DNA of 64,000 nucleotides from Rhizobium sp. PP-CC-3A-592 (GTDB taxonomy: Bacteria > Pseudomonadota > Alphaproteobacteria > Rhizobiales > Rhizobiaceae). The notes under the pieces were generated by a model. It saw nothing but the letters and a program-made list of their open reading frames with translations. It had not been told where the DNA came from and did not search any database. The stretch spans positions 124,001 to 188,000 of the forward strand of contig NZ_QJSR01000007.1 of NCBI RefSeq assembly GCF_003217095.1, read 5' to 3'. How positions within the stretch are numbered: the stretch's first letter is position 1; each line of letters begins with the position of its first letter. Shown here piece after piece: positions 46,360-54,845 of this stretch. The translations under genes and the position numbers were made by a program.

Positions 46360-47313
46360 ATGCTGGCTTATGCCCTGAAGAGACTGCTGCACGTCATTCC
46401 CGTTGCGATCGGTGTGAGCATCGTCTGCTTCCTCCTGATCCATATTGCGCCGGGTGATCCGCTCGCCGCCATCCTGCCCTCCGATGCCTCCGCCGAGCAG
46501 CAGATGCAGATGCGCGTCTTCTACGGGCTCGATCAGCCCCTGCCGGTACAATACGGGCTTTGGGCGTGGCGCACATTGCACGGCGATCTCGGCGTTTCCA
46601 TCGCCTCCGGCCGGCCGGTCCTCAGCGAAATCCTCGATGCCTCGGTCAATTCGATCATCCTCGCCGTCGCCGCGACGCTGATCGGCTTTACAGTCGGCTC
46701 GGTGCTCGGCTTCGTGGCGGGCGTCTTCCGTGGCGGCTGGATCGACCGGCTGGCCTCCGCCGTGGCCATGCTCGGCGTCAGCGTTCCCCACTACTGGCTC
46801 GGCATGGTGCTCGTCATCGCCTTCTCGGTCACGCTCGGCTGGCTGCCGGCGATGGGCGGCGGCCCAGGCGGTTCCGACGGACGCGCCTTCAGCTGGGAAT
46901 ATGTGCAGTATCTCATCCTGCCGGCCGTCACCATGTCGGTCATCCCCATGGGTATCATCGCCCGCACCATCCGCTCGCTGGTGGCCGATATCCTGTCGCA
47001 GGATTTCACCCAGGCGCTGGCCGCCAAGGGCCTGATGTCGCGGCAGATCCTGCGCCATGTCATCCGCAACGCGGCCCCCACCGCCATCTCGGTCATGGGC
47101 CTGCAGCTCGGCTACCTCCTTGGGGGTTCGATCCTGATCGAGACGGTGTTCTCCTGGCCCGGCACGGGCTTTCTCCTCAACGGGGCAATCTTCACCCGCG
47201 ACCTGCCCATCCTGCAGGGCACGATCCTCGTGCTCGCTCTGTTCTTCGTCTTCCTCAACCTCATCGTGGACGTGCTGCAGAGCGCGATCGATCCGCGCAT
47301 CCAGAGGAGCTGA
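46360..47313 (+). CDS. Peptide ABC permease, DppB-like
   Basis: Inner-membrane permease of 317 aa with about six helices. Starts MLAYALKRLLHVIPVAIGVS, the classic DppB/OppB opening, followed by LLIHIAPGDPLAAILP. EAA-like loop DFTQALAAKGLMSRQILRHVIRNA, and a C-terminal LILVLALFFVFLNLIVDVLQ, then DPRIQ. Pairs with the DppC-like subunit three bases downstream. Confidence 0.92.
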   Translation: MLAYALKRLLHVIPVAIGVSIVCFLLIHIAPGDPLAAILPSDASAEQQMQMRVFYGLDQPLPVQYGLWAWRTLHGDLGVSIASGRPVLSEILDASVNSIILAVAATLIGFTVGSVLGFVAGVFRGGWIDRLASAVAMLGVSVPHYWLGMVLVIAFSVTLGWLPAMGGGPGGSDGRAFSWEYVQYLILPAVTMSVIPMGIIARTIRSLVADILSQDFTQALAAKGLMSRQILRHVIRNAAPTAISVMGLQLGYLLGGSILIETVFSWPGTGFLLNGAIFTRDLPILQGTILVLALFFVFLNLIVDVLQSAIDPRIQRS

Positions 47314-47316
47314 TCC

Positions 47317-48207
47317 ATGGCCGTCATCACCGCAGACATGGTCGCGCCCAGGCCCGTCATTCTCAAGTCGCCCGGCTTCTGGAGCGGCGTCATCCGTCGG
47401 CTCTGTCGTGATCCCGTGGCGCTTGCGGCCCTGGCCGTCGTCGTCCTTCTCGTGCTGATCGCGATCTTCGCGCCCTATATCGCACCCTATGACCCCTCCA
47501 AGGGCAGCGTCATCCGCCGCCTGAAGCCCATCGGCACGCCCGGTTTCATCCTCGGGACCGATGAACTTGGTCGCGACATGCTCTCGCGGCTGATCTACGG
47601 CGCGCGCCTGTCGCTCACCATGGGCGTCATCCCCGTTCCCATCGCCTTCGTCATCGGCTCGGCCATCGGCATCATCGCCGGTTATGCCGGCGGCATCGTC
47701 AACACGGTGATCATGCGCACGATCGATGTCTTCTACGCCTTCCCCTCCGTTCTCCTCGCCGTCGCCCTGTCCGGCGCGCTCGGTTCGGGGCTTACCAATG
47801 CGCTGGTATCGCTCACCGTCGTTTTCATCCCGCAGATCGCGCGTGTCGCCGAAAGCGTGACGACGCAGGTGCGCAAGCTCGATTACGTCGATGCCGCACG
47901 CGCATCCGGCGCTCCGGCGCGCACGATCATCCGGGTGCACATTCTCGGCAATGTGCTCAGCCCCATCTTCGTCTTCGCCACCAGCCTGATCTCGGTTTCC
48001 ATGATCCTCGCCTCCGGTCTTTCCTTCCTCGGTCTCGGCGTGCGCCCGCCGGATGCGGAATGGGGGCTGATGCTCAACACGCTGAGAACCGCGATCTACA
48101 ACAACCCCTTCGTCGCGGCCCTGCCGGGCCTGATGATCTTCGTCACCTCCGTCTGCTTCAACCTCTTCTCGGACGGTCTGCGCACCGCCATGGACGTAAA
48201 ATCATGA
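47317..48207 (+). CDS. Peptide ABC permease, DppC-like
   Basis: Second permease, 296 aa, with the DppC features: cytosolic N-terminus, first helix ALAALAVVVLLVLIAIFAPY, then PIGTPGFILGTDELGRDMLSRLIYGARLSL and an EAA loop YVDAARASGAPARTIIRVHILGN. Ends SDGLRTAMDVKS. Starts three bases after dppB and overlaps the ATPase start by ATGA. Confidence 0.92.
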   Translation: MAVITADMVAPRPVILKSPGFWSGVIRRLCRDPVALAALAVVVLLVLIAIFAPYIAPYDPSKGSVIRRLKPIGTPGFILGTDELGRDMLSRLIYGARLSLTMGVIPVPIAFVIGSAIGIIAGYAGGIVNTVIMRTIDVFYAFPSVLLAVALSGALGSGLTNALVSLTVVFIPQIARVAESVTTQVRKLDYVDAARASGAPARTIIRVHILGNVLSPIFVFATSLISVSMILASGLSFLGLGVRPPDAEWGLMLNTLRTAIYNNPFVAALPGLMIFVTSVCFNLFSDGLRTAMDVKS

Positions 48208-49271
48208 GCGCCGTCATATCACCCTATAATCTGGATCCGGGCGTCGGCGAGCGCGGCGGGCCGGCCCAGCCGCTGATCTCGGCACGTGGCCTGCTGAAGC
48301 ATTTTCCGGTGAAAAGCAGCGGCTTCTTCGGGCCGAAGAAGGTCGTGCGGGCCGTCGATGGCGTCGATTTCGACATTCTGAAAGGCGAGACGCTGGGCGT
48401 CGTCGGCGAAAGCGGCTGCGGCAAGTCCACGACGGCGCGGCTTCTGATGAACCTCATCGTCCGCGATAAGGGCGATCTCCTGTTCGACGGTGAGACGGTG
48501 GGTGAAACTCTGCCGCTCGCGCAGTACCGGCGACAGGTGCAGATGGTCTTTCAGGACAGCTATGCCTCGCTCAACCCGCGCCTGACGATCGAGGAATCGA
48601 TCGCCTTCGCGCCGCAGGTGCATGGCGTGCCCGCTGCCAAAGCCATCGCCCGCGCGCATGACCTGCTCTTCCGGGTGGGACTGGAGCCCAGCCGCTTTGC
48701 CGGCCGCTATCCGCACGAACTTTCCGGCGGCCAGCGCCAGCGCGTCAATATCGCCCGCGCACTGGCGCTCGAGCCACGGCTGATCATTCTCGACGAGGCC
48801 GTCTCCGCGCTCGACAAGTCGGTGGAGGCTCAGGTTCTCAACCTGCTTCTCGACCTCAAGCGGGATTTCGGGCTGACCTACCTGTTCATTTCCCACGACC
48901 TCAACGTCGTGAAGTTCATGTGCGACCGGGTCATGGTCATGTATCTCGGCAAGGTGGCAGAGATCGGCACGCGCGCGGCGATCTTCGGAGAGGCCCGGCA
49001 CCCCTATTCCGCAGCGCTTCTGGCCTCCATGCCGAAAATGGACCCGTCCGAGCGGACGATGGAGCCACCGCTGTCCGGCGATCCGCCGAACCCCATCGAT
49101 CCGCCGAGCGGCTGTCGGTTCCACACGCGCTGTCAGTTCGTGGAAGACATCTGCAGCCGCGAGGTCCCGCCGCTCGCCAGCCTGTCCGCCGAGCAATCCG
49201 CGGCCTGTCTCATGGCCGTTCCCGGCTCCGGCCACAGCCGTGCGCCGATCCTTGGGGAGACTTCGGCATGA
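48204..49271 (+). CDS. Peptide ABC ATPase, DppF/OppF-like
   Basis: A 355-aa ATPase: Walker A GESGCGKST (about 71-79), Q-loop MVFQDSYASLNPRLT, signature LSGGQRQRVNIARALA, Walker B LIILDEAVSALD (Glu kept, Pro of DEP replaced by Ala), H-loop FISHDLNV. The C-terminal Cys-rich oligopeptide-ATPase tail (HPYSAALLASMP, and GCRFHTRCQFVEDIC) may bind an iron-sulphur cluster as in DppD/DppF. ATGA overlaps at both ends. Confidence 0.92.
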   Translation: MSAVISPYNLDPGVGERGGPAQPLISARGLLKHFPVKSSGFFGPKKVVRAVDGVDFDILKGETLGVVGESGCGKSTTARLLMNLIVRDKGDLLFDGETVGETLPLAQYRRQVQMVFQDSYASLNPRLTIEESIAFAPQVHGVPAAKAIARAHDLLFRVGLEPSRFAGRYPHELSGGQRQRVNIARALALEPRLIILDEAVSALDKSVEAQVLNLLLDLKRDFGLTYLFISHDLNVVKFMCDRVMVMYLGKVAEIGTRAAIFGEARHPYSAALLASMPKMDPSERTMEPPLSGDPPNPIDPPSGCRFHTRCQFVEDICSREVPPLASLSAEQSAACLMAVPGSGHSRAPILGETSA

Positions 49272-50242
49272 CCGATACGATGATCGATATCGACAATCTC
49301 TCCGTCACCTTCCATCGCGGCCGCAAGCCGATCAAGGCCGTGAACGGCGTGACCCTGAAGGTGCGTGCCGGCGAGGTGGTTGCCCTGCTCGGGGAATCCG
49401 GTTCCGGCAAGAGCGTGACCATGCGCTCGCTGCTGCGCATGCACCCCAAGGGCACCACCATCGAGGGCACGATGTCCGTGGCGGGTCGCGACGTCACGGG
49501 GCTTTCGACGCGAGACCTCGGCAATCTGCGTGGCGCCGTCGTGTCCATGGTGTTTCAGGAGCCGCGCCTCGCGCTCGATCCGGTCTACACGCTCGGCCGG
49601 CAGATCGAGGAAACGATCATGCGCCACGAGCGGGTTTCGAAAGCGCAAGCGTCCGCACGGGCGCTGGCGCTGTTCGAAAAGGTCCGCATTCCCTCGCCGC
49701 AACGACGCTTGCAGAACTACCCGCACGAAATGTCCGGCGGCATGCTGCAGCGGGCGATGATCGCCATGGCGCTCGCCTGCAATCCGAAGGTGCTGCTGGC
49801 CGACGAGCCGACGACGGCGCTGGACGCGACCGTGCAGATCCAGATCCTGCTGCTGATCCGCGAGCTGCAGAAGGAATACGGCCTGTCGGTGATCTTCGTC
49901 ACCCACGATATCGGCGTTGCCGCGGAGGTCGCAGACCGGATCGCGGTGATGTATGCCGGGCGGATCGTCGAGGAAGGCACGGCGAGCGATATCATCCGCA
50001 ATCCGAAGCATCCCTACACCAAGGGCCTGCTCGGCGCGCGCGTCGAGCTTGCCGATGGCCGCGACCGGCTCATCACCATCCCCGGCGCCCCGCCGGATCT
50101 CGCCGACATGCCGCCGGGCTGCGCCTTTGCGCCGCGCTGCGCGGATGTCATGGCGCCTTGTCGGGCGGTCGTGCCGCCGCTGGTCGGTGCTGCGGGATCG
50201 TCCGAACGTGCCGGTCAGGTCGCCTGCCTGCTCTATGCGTGA
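49268..50242 (+). CDS. Peptide ABC ATPase, DppD/OppD-like
   Basis: Partner ATPase of 324 aa: Walker [11 protein letters not shown]-loop [20 protein letters not shown], signature [20 protein letters not shown], Walker [18 protein letters not shown]-loop [13 protein letters not shown], and tail [20 protein letters not shown] with [15 protein letters not shown]. The signature Met-Leu-Gln-Arg form is usual for the DppD half. Here the F-type gene precedes the D-type gene, opposite to the E. coli dpp order. Confidence 0.92.
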   Translation: MTDTMIDIDNLSVTFHRGRKPIKAVNGVTLKVRAGEVVALLGESGSGKSVTMRSLLRMHPKGTTIEGTMSVAGRDVTGLSTRDLGNLRGAVVSMVFQEPRLALDPVYTLGRQIEETIMRHERVSKAQASARALALFEKVRIPSPQRRLQNYPHEMSGGMLQRAMIAMALACNPKVLLADEPTTALDATVQIQILLLIRELQKEYGLSVIFVTHDIGVAAEVADRIAVMYAGRIVEEGTASDIIRNPKHPYTKGLLGARVELADGRDRLITIPGAPPDLADMPPGCAFAPRCADVMAPCRAVVPPLVGAAGSSERAGQVACLLYA

Positions 50243-50275
50243 GGCGACGACAGGAGAGGGAAGATCGACTCTCGC

Positions 50276-50947
50276 ATGAAGCATATCGTCGTCATCAACC
50301 CCAACACGTCGGCCGCCACCACCGTCATGATGACGGATCTCGTTCGCGTCGCCCTCCCGCCGCATGTGAGCGCGGAAGGCATGACCGCGAGCGTTGGCGT
50401 TCCGATGATCCTCGACCCTGTGCAGCTGGAGGCAGCGGTTTCCGGCGTCGTGGATATGGGCGTATCCGCTGCGAAGGCCGCCGACGGCCTGATCGTCTGC
50501 GCTTTCGGCGATCCCGGTCTCGAGGCGCTGCGCTCCCGGATCGACATTCCTGTTGTCGGCATCTGCGAAGCAAGCATGCTGGAGGCCGCAGCCGGCGGCC
50601 GCAGGTTCGGCATCGCCACGGTCACGCCCGGTCTCGTCGGAAGCTTTGCGGAGAAAGCTGCGGCGCTTGGGCTTGCCGATCGCTTCACCGGCACGCGCCT
50701 GACGAGCGGAGACCCGACGCATCTCACCGGCGACCCAGACCGGCTGAGCAAGGCACTGGCCCTCGCGGTTCGTCAGTCGCTGGAACACGACGGCGCGAAT
50801 GTCGTCATCATCGGCGGCGGTCCGCTCGGCCGCGCGGCATCGGAGCTACAGCGGCAGTTGTCGGCGCCGGTCATCGCCCCCATTGCCTCCGCCGTCGCCT
50901 TGCTGCTGGCACGGATGGCGGAGGCGGACGCGAGGGCAGCAGGATAG
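50276..50947 (+). CDS. Asp/Glu/hydantoin racemase-fold protein lacking both catalytic Cys
   Basis: A 223-aa member of the Asp/Glu racemase superfamily nearest in pattern to hydantoin/allantoin racemases (MKHIVVINPNTSAATTVMM, and VPMILDPVQLEAAV). The two catalytic Cys positions are altered: the first motif reads LIVCAFGDPGLEAL, with Cys75 one place before the usual one and Ala76 in its stead; the second, usually GCAG, reads VIIGGGPLGR. A two-base racemase mechanism is therefore unlikely. It lies 33 bases after the last ATPase gene, so it probably acts on the imported compound. Confidence 0.75.
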   Translation: MKHIVVINPNTSAATTVMMTDLVRVALPPHVSAEGMTASVGVPMILDPVQLEAAVSGVVDMGVSAAKAADGLIVCAFGDPGLEALRSRIDIPVVGICEASMLEAAAGGRRFGIATVTPGLVGSFAEKAAALGLADRFTGTRLTSGDPTHLTGDPDRLSKALALAVRQSLEHDGANVVIIGGGPLGRAASELQRQLSAPVIAPIASAVALLLARMAEADARAAG

Positions 50948-50971
50948 GCTCTCCGGCTTCCCGGACGTGGC

Positions 50972-51946
50972 TCAACGCGAGCCGCGGCGGCGCAGCTGGT
51001 CGAAATAGACGATGATGATGATCAGGGCTCCGGTGATGATCCGTTGCCAGAACGAATTGAGGTTCAGGAGGTTCGCGCCGTTGTTGATCGTCGCCAGAAT
51101 GAAGGCGCCGAGCAGCGGCCCGTGGATGGAGCCGACCGCCCCGAAGAGGCTGGTGCCGCCGATGACCGAGGAGGCGATCGCCTGCAGTTCCCAGCCTTCC
51201 GCCTGCGTGGCATTGCCGATGCCGATGCGCGAGGCCAGCAGAATTCCGACGAAAGCGGCGCAGGTCGAGGAGAGGATGTAGGCAAGGTAGATGGTGCGCT
51301 CGACATTGACGCCTGAGAGGCGGGCCGCCTCACGATTGGACCCGACGGCGAAGAGATAGCGTCCCCAGCGGCTGAGATGCAGGAAGACGAAGGCCGGGAT
51401 CGCCACGACAATCACCATCCAGAACAGACTGGGCACGCCGAGGAAATCCGCACGGGAGAAGTTGGCGAAACTCTCGTTCGTGATCGAGATGGTCGAACCA
51501 TTGGTGATGAGCAGGCCGATGCCGCGCAGCGACGTCAGGGTCGCGAGTGTGATGATGAAGGCGGGCAGGCCCATCCGCACGATGCCGAAGGCATGGAAGG
51601 CGCCGATGAAAACGCCGACGAGAAGCGTGATGCCGATCGCGGGCCAGAGCGGCACGCCATGCGCCAACAGCCATGCGATCGTAACGCTGGAAAAGCCGAC
51701 CACCGCGCCGACCGAAAGGTCGATGCCGGCCGTGATGATGACGAAGGTCTGTCCGACTGCGAGAATGGCCGTCATGGCACCCTGGCGCAGCAGGTTGCTG
51801 ATATTGTTCGACGTCCAGAAGCTGTTGGTCGACAAGCCCAGAAGAAGCCAGAGGAACAGGAGGAGCCCGAGAAGCGTCAGGCCGAACAGAATGTTCATGC
51901 CCTTCTTCGGCACCGGTGCCGCCTCGGTCGTGGTCTCTACGCTCAT
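50972..51946 (-). CDS. Ribose-type ABC permease (RbsC-like)
   Basis: Inner-membrane permease of a CUT2 sugar importer, 324 aa with about nine to ten hydrophobic segments. Motifs: TAGIDLSVGAVVGFSSV (about 73-89), ITNGSTI, and the C-terminal VIGGTSLFGAVGSIHGPLLGAFILATINNGANLL, very typical of RbsC. Ends YFDQLRRRGSR. Convergent with the racemase-fold gene, 24 bases apart. It follows the RbsA-like gene after 41 bases; CUT2 systems have a single permease gene, as here. Confidence 0.92.
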   Translation of the reverse strand: MSVETTTEAAPVPKKGMNILFGLTLLGLLLFLWLLLGLSTNSFWTSNNISNLLRQGAMTAILAVGQTFVIITAGIDLSVGAVVGFSSVTIAWLLAHGVPLWPAIGITLLVGVFIGAFHAFGIVRMGLPAFIITLATLTSLRGIGLLITNGSTISITNESFANFSRADFLGVPSLFWMVIVVAIPAFVFLHLSRWGRYLFAVGSNREAARLSGVNVERTIYLAYILSSTCAAFVGILLASRIGIGNATQAEGWELQAIASSVIGGTSLFGAVGSIHGPLLGAFILATINNGANLLNLNSFWQRIITGALIIIIVYFDQLRRRGSR

Positions 51947-51987
51947 GATTGTCCTCCACCCGTCATCATTTCCGGTCTTTATCTTGG

Positions 51988-53541
51988 TTAGACGCCGATC
52001 GCCTGCGTCAGCACGTCCTCGTGGGACGCCGTGCGGTAGGCGTGGCTCGCCACCAGTCGACCCTGGCGGAACACGTGCAGTGTGTCGGCAAGTTCGTAGA
52101 CTTCCGGCAGGTAGGACGAGATCAGGATGATGCCCGCGCCCTCTTCCAGAAGCTTGGAAAACAGCCGGTAGATCTCGGCCTTCGTGCCGACATCGACGCC
52201 GACTGTGGGTTCATCGAAGATGAACAGCTTGGCGCCATGGCTCAGCCATTTGCCGATGACGATCTTCTGCTGGTTGCCGCCCGACATGGCGGACGCGAGC
52301 ACCCGCCGGGTCGGCGTCTTGATCTTCAGGTCGCTGATCTGCCTGTCGGCATTGGCGATTTCGCGTTTGCGGTTGATCGTCAGGCCGTTCGACAGCCGGT
52401 CGAACACCGGCAGGTTGATGTTGAGTCCGATGGGCAGGTTGAGGCAGAGGCCCTGGTCGCGACGGCTTTCCGGCGCCAGCGCAATGCCGAGATCCATGGC
52501 GACACGTTCATTGCGGATATCGACCGTCTTACCCTCGAACAGGATCTCACCGGCCGTGACCTTCTCGCGGCCGTAAAGCCCCAGCGCAAACTCGCTACGC
52601 CCGGCGCCGATCAGTCCGTAGAGACCGACGATTTCGCCCGCCCGCACGGTAAGGGAGATATCCTGGAAGCCCGGTCCGGACAGGCCGCGCGTCTCCACGA
52701 TCGGCTTGCCGATCGGCAGCGATTCCTTGTGGTAGACCTGCTCGATCGAGCGGTTGATCATCATGGAGATCAGCTCGGCGTCGTTCGTTTCGCCGATCAG
52801 GCGCGTGCCGACATGGGTACCGTCGCGCAGCACCGAGACCCGGTCGGCCAGTTCGAACACCTCCTCCATGCGATGGCTGATATAGACGATGGTGACGCCC
52901 CGCGCCTGCAGGCGGCGGATCAGCCGGAAGAGCTGCGCCGATTCCTGGCGCGTCAGGTAGGCCGTCGGCTCGTCGAAGATCAGGAACTGCGTGCCGCGCA
53001 TGGCGGCGCGGGCGGTGGCGACCAGCTGCTGCTGGCCGATCGTCAGGTCGGAGAGCAGCGCGCTGGCCGGCAGGTTGAAGCCGAGATCGTTCAGCACCGC
53101 CTGCGCCGCGTCGGTCATGGCGCGTTTGCGCATCAGACCGCGCCGGTTCATCTCGTCGCCGAGGAACATATTGGCCGCAACCGTCAGATGCGCGCAGAGC
53201 ACGACCTCCTGGTGCACGGCGTTGATACCGCGCGAAATGGCCTCGTTCGGGTCGGACAGCGGCACCGACTGGCCACACCAGACGATTTCGCCGGAGGTGC
53301 GCCGGATGACGCCCGTCAGCAGTTTGATCAGCGTCGATTTTCCTGCGCCGTTCTCGCCGACGATGGCGTGGATTTCACCGGACAGGAAGGTGATGGATGC
53401 AGGCCGCAACGCTTCCACCGTCCCGTAGCGCTTGTGCAGGCCGCGCAGTTCGAGGATGGGCGCACCCTTGGCGACGGGGCCGCCCGAAAGCGCCTCGACC
53501 TCCGCGTCATGCCGGCGGCTCACATCGTTCAATCCGGTCAT
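51988..53541 (-). CDS. Ribose-type ABC ATPase with two nucleotide-binding domains (RbsA/MglA-like)
   Basis: A 517-aa duplicated ATPase. First domain: GENGAGKSTLIK, DLTIGQQQLVATARAA and FLIFDEPTAYLT. Second domain: LYGLIGAGRSEFAL in the degenerate Walker A region, AMSGGNQQKIVIGKWLSHGA and LFIFDEPTVGVDVGTK. The degenerate second Walker A is normal for the family. A GGAGGAGA precedes the ATG at 53541. It is 120 bases from the binding-protein gene, across a strong hairpin. Confidence 0.92.
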   Translation of the reverse strand: MTGLNDVSRRHDAEVEALSGGPVAKGAPILELRGLHKRYGTVEALRPASITFLSGEIHAIVGENGAGKSTLIKLLTGVIRRTSGEIVWCGQSVPLSDPNEAISRGINAVHQEVVLCAHLTVAANMFLGDEMNRRGLMRKRAMTDAAQAVLNDLGFNLPASALLSDLTIGQQQLVATARAAMRGTQFLIFDEPTAYLTRQESAQLFRLIRRLQARGVTIVYISHRMEEVFELADRVSVLRDGTHVGTRLIGETNDAELISMMINRSIEQVYHKESLPIGKPIVETRGLSGPGFQDISLTVRAGEIVGLYGLIGAGRSEFALGLYGREKVTAGEILFEGKTVDIRNERVAMDLGIALAPESRRDQGLCLNLPIGLNINLPVFDRLSNGLTINRKREIANADRQISDLKIKTPTRRVLASAMSGGNQQKIVIGKWLSHGAKLFIFDEPTVGVDVGTKAEIYRLFSKLLEEGAGIILISSYLPEVYELADTLHVFRQGRLVASHAYRTASHEDVLTQAIGV

Positions 53542-53618
53542 TCGGCTCTCCTCCAAAGGTCGCAAACAGGCGCGGCGGCCTCGCAAGAACGAGGTACGCC
53601 GCGACCGCGTATGTCGAT

Positions 53619-53654
53619 GGACGGCAGGTCTGCTCTTGAGGGCCCCTGCCGTCC
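53619..53654 (-). repeat. 10-bp stem hairpin between binding-protein and ATPase genes
   Basis: GGACGGCAGG (53619-53628) pairs exactly with CCTGCCGTCC (53645-53654) over a 16-base loop, seven bases after the binding-protein stop. There is no T-run on the minus strand. Same position as the hairpins in the other ABC operons of the window. Confidence 0.7.
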
Positions 53655-53661
53655 TTTATCG

Positions 53662-54666
53662 TCAGTTGATCTTCGGATTGAGAAGCGCGTCGATCTTGGG
53701 ATCGGCCATGTTGGCCTTGGTGACGAGGTTCGCGCCGGTGTCGACGGTGGCCTCGACCTTCTCCTTCTTGGAGACGGCAAGCGCGGTCTTGATGCCGTCA
53801 TAGCCCATTCGGTACGGGTCCTGCACGACGAGACCGGCAAGAACGCCTTCCTTCAGGAAGCCGACTGTCTTCTCGTCGCTGTCGAAGCCGATCACTTTGA
53901 CCTTCTCGCCCAGCTTGTTCTCGGCAATGGCCTGGCCCACGCCCTGTGCCATGATCAGGTTGGAGGCGAAGACGCCGACGAGGTTCGGATTGGCGGTGAT
54001 GAGGTCGGTCATGATGTTGAGGCCGGTCGAGGCCTGACCATCGGCGTACTTGTCGGCGACGACCTTCAGGCCCGGATACTTGGACTTGATCTGGTCGAGG
54101 AAGCCTTCCTTGCGCTGCTCCAGCGAGCCGGCGCCGGGGGTGTTGGTGATGATGGCGATCTCGCCCTCATCCTTGCCGGTCGCTTCCTTGATGGCCGCAG
54201 CCAAGCCATCGGCCGCAATCCGCCCGCCCTGAACGTTGTCGGTGGTCAGGAACGAGCTGAAGGCCTTGGAATCGGCGCCGGAATCGATGCCGATGATCGG
54301 AACCGCCTTGGCGGCTTCATCGACCGGCTTGCCGAGGGCCTTGAACTCCGTCGGCGAAATGACGATGGCGGCGGGGCTGCCGGCAACCGCATTTTCCAGA
54401 ATGCTGATCTGGCCGTTCACGTCGGTCTCGGCCTGTGCGCCGAGTTCCGGCACGTTGACGCCGAGGTCCTTACCGGCCGCACGCGCGCCGGCAAGAACGA
54501 TCTGCCAGTAGAACGAGGTCGTATCCTTGACGATGATCGGAATGGTGACGTCCTGGGCAAAGGCGCCCATCGGCATCATCGTGGCGATGACGGCCGCGCC
54601 GGCAACGCTTGCCAGCGACCGACGCGCAAACGCGCGACGCGATAGAATATGGTTTAGCAGTGTCAT
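53662..54666 (-). CDS. Ribose-type periplasmic binding protein (RbsB-like)
   Basis: Sugar-binding protein of 334 aa (periplasmic binding protein fold 4). The signal region holds SRRAFARRSLASVAG, close to the twin-arginine motif S-R-R-x-F-x-K/R, with cleavage after AFAQ (about residue 38), so export may be by Tat. Mature part: DVTIPIIVKDTTSFYWQIVLAG, IVISPTEFKALGKPVD, IIGIDSGADS and VIGFDSDEKTVGFLKEG. Two copies of a GGAGGAGAAC-containing 13-mer lie upstream of the ATG. The substrate is a sugar of unknown identity. Confidence 0.9.
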   Translation of the reverse strand: MTLLNHILSRRAFARRSLASVAGAAVIATMMPMGAFAQDVTIPIIVKDTTSFYWQIVLAGARAAGKDLGVNVPELGAQAETDVNGQISILENAVAGSPAAIVISPTEFKALGKPVDEAAKAVPIIGIDSGADSKAFSSFLTTDNVQGGRIAADGLAAAIKEATGKDEGEIAIITNTPGAGSLEQRKEGFLDQIKSKYPGLKVVADKYADGQASTGLNIMTDLITANPNLVGVFASNLIMAQGVGQAIAENKLGEKVKVIGFDSDEKTVGFLKEGVLAGLVVQDPYRMGYDGIKTALAVSKKEKVEATVDTGANLVTKANMADPKIDALLNPKIN

Positions 54667-54672
54667 GGTGTT

Positions 54673-54711
54673 GTTCTCCTCCAACAACGTCTTGTTCCGT
54701 TCTCCTCCAAC
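54673..54711 (-). repeat. Duplicated Shine-Dalgarno-bearing 13-mer
   Basis: GTTCTCCTCCAAC occurs at 54673-54685 and again at 54699-54711; on the coding strand each gives GTTGGAGGAGAAC. The nearer copy serves as ribosome binding site for the RbsB-like gene. The second, 26 bases farther upstream, is not followed by a start codon at suitable distance. Confidence 0.7.
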
Positions 54712-54737
54712 CGTACCGAAGACGCGGCGATACGATC

Positions 54738-54750
54738 TTTATCTATAAAA
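54738..54750. promoter_or_regulatory. Shared motif TTTATCTATAAAA upstream of the RbsB-like gene
   Basis: The 13-mer matches TTTATCTACAATA at 55963-55975 in 11 of 13 positions. Both lie in front of minus-strand genes of the same pathway in the same orientation. It may be a common promoter element or a binding site of the adjacent GntR regulator. Confidence 0.35.
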
Positions 54751-54845
54751 AACATATTGTGGTCGGACGCTAACCCAAGACCGACCAAGTTGCAACCGGC
54801 ATCCTCACAGCAAACGGAGCCCTCCTTGGCCCCGTCGATCGCCCA

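Noticed and set aside
51949-54645. 898-codon plus-strand frame across the ribose-type importer
   Set aside because: Antisense of two clearly recognised ABC genes; nothing protein-like in its sequence.
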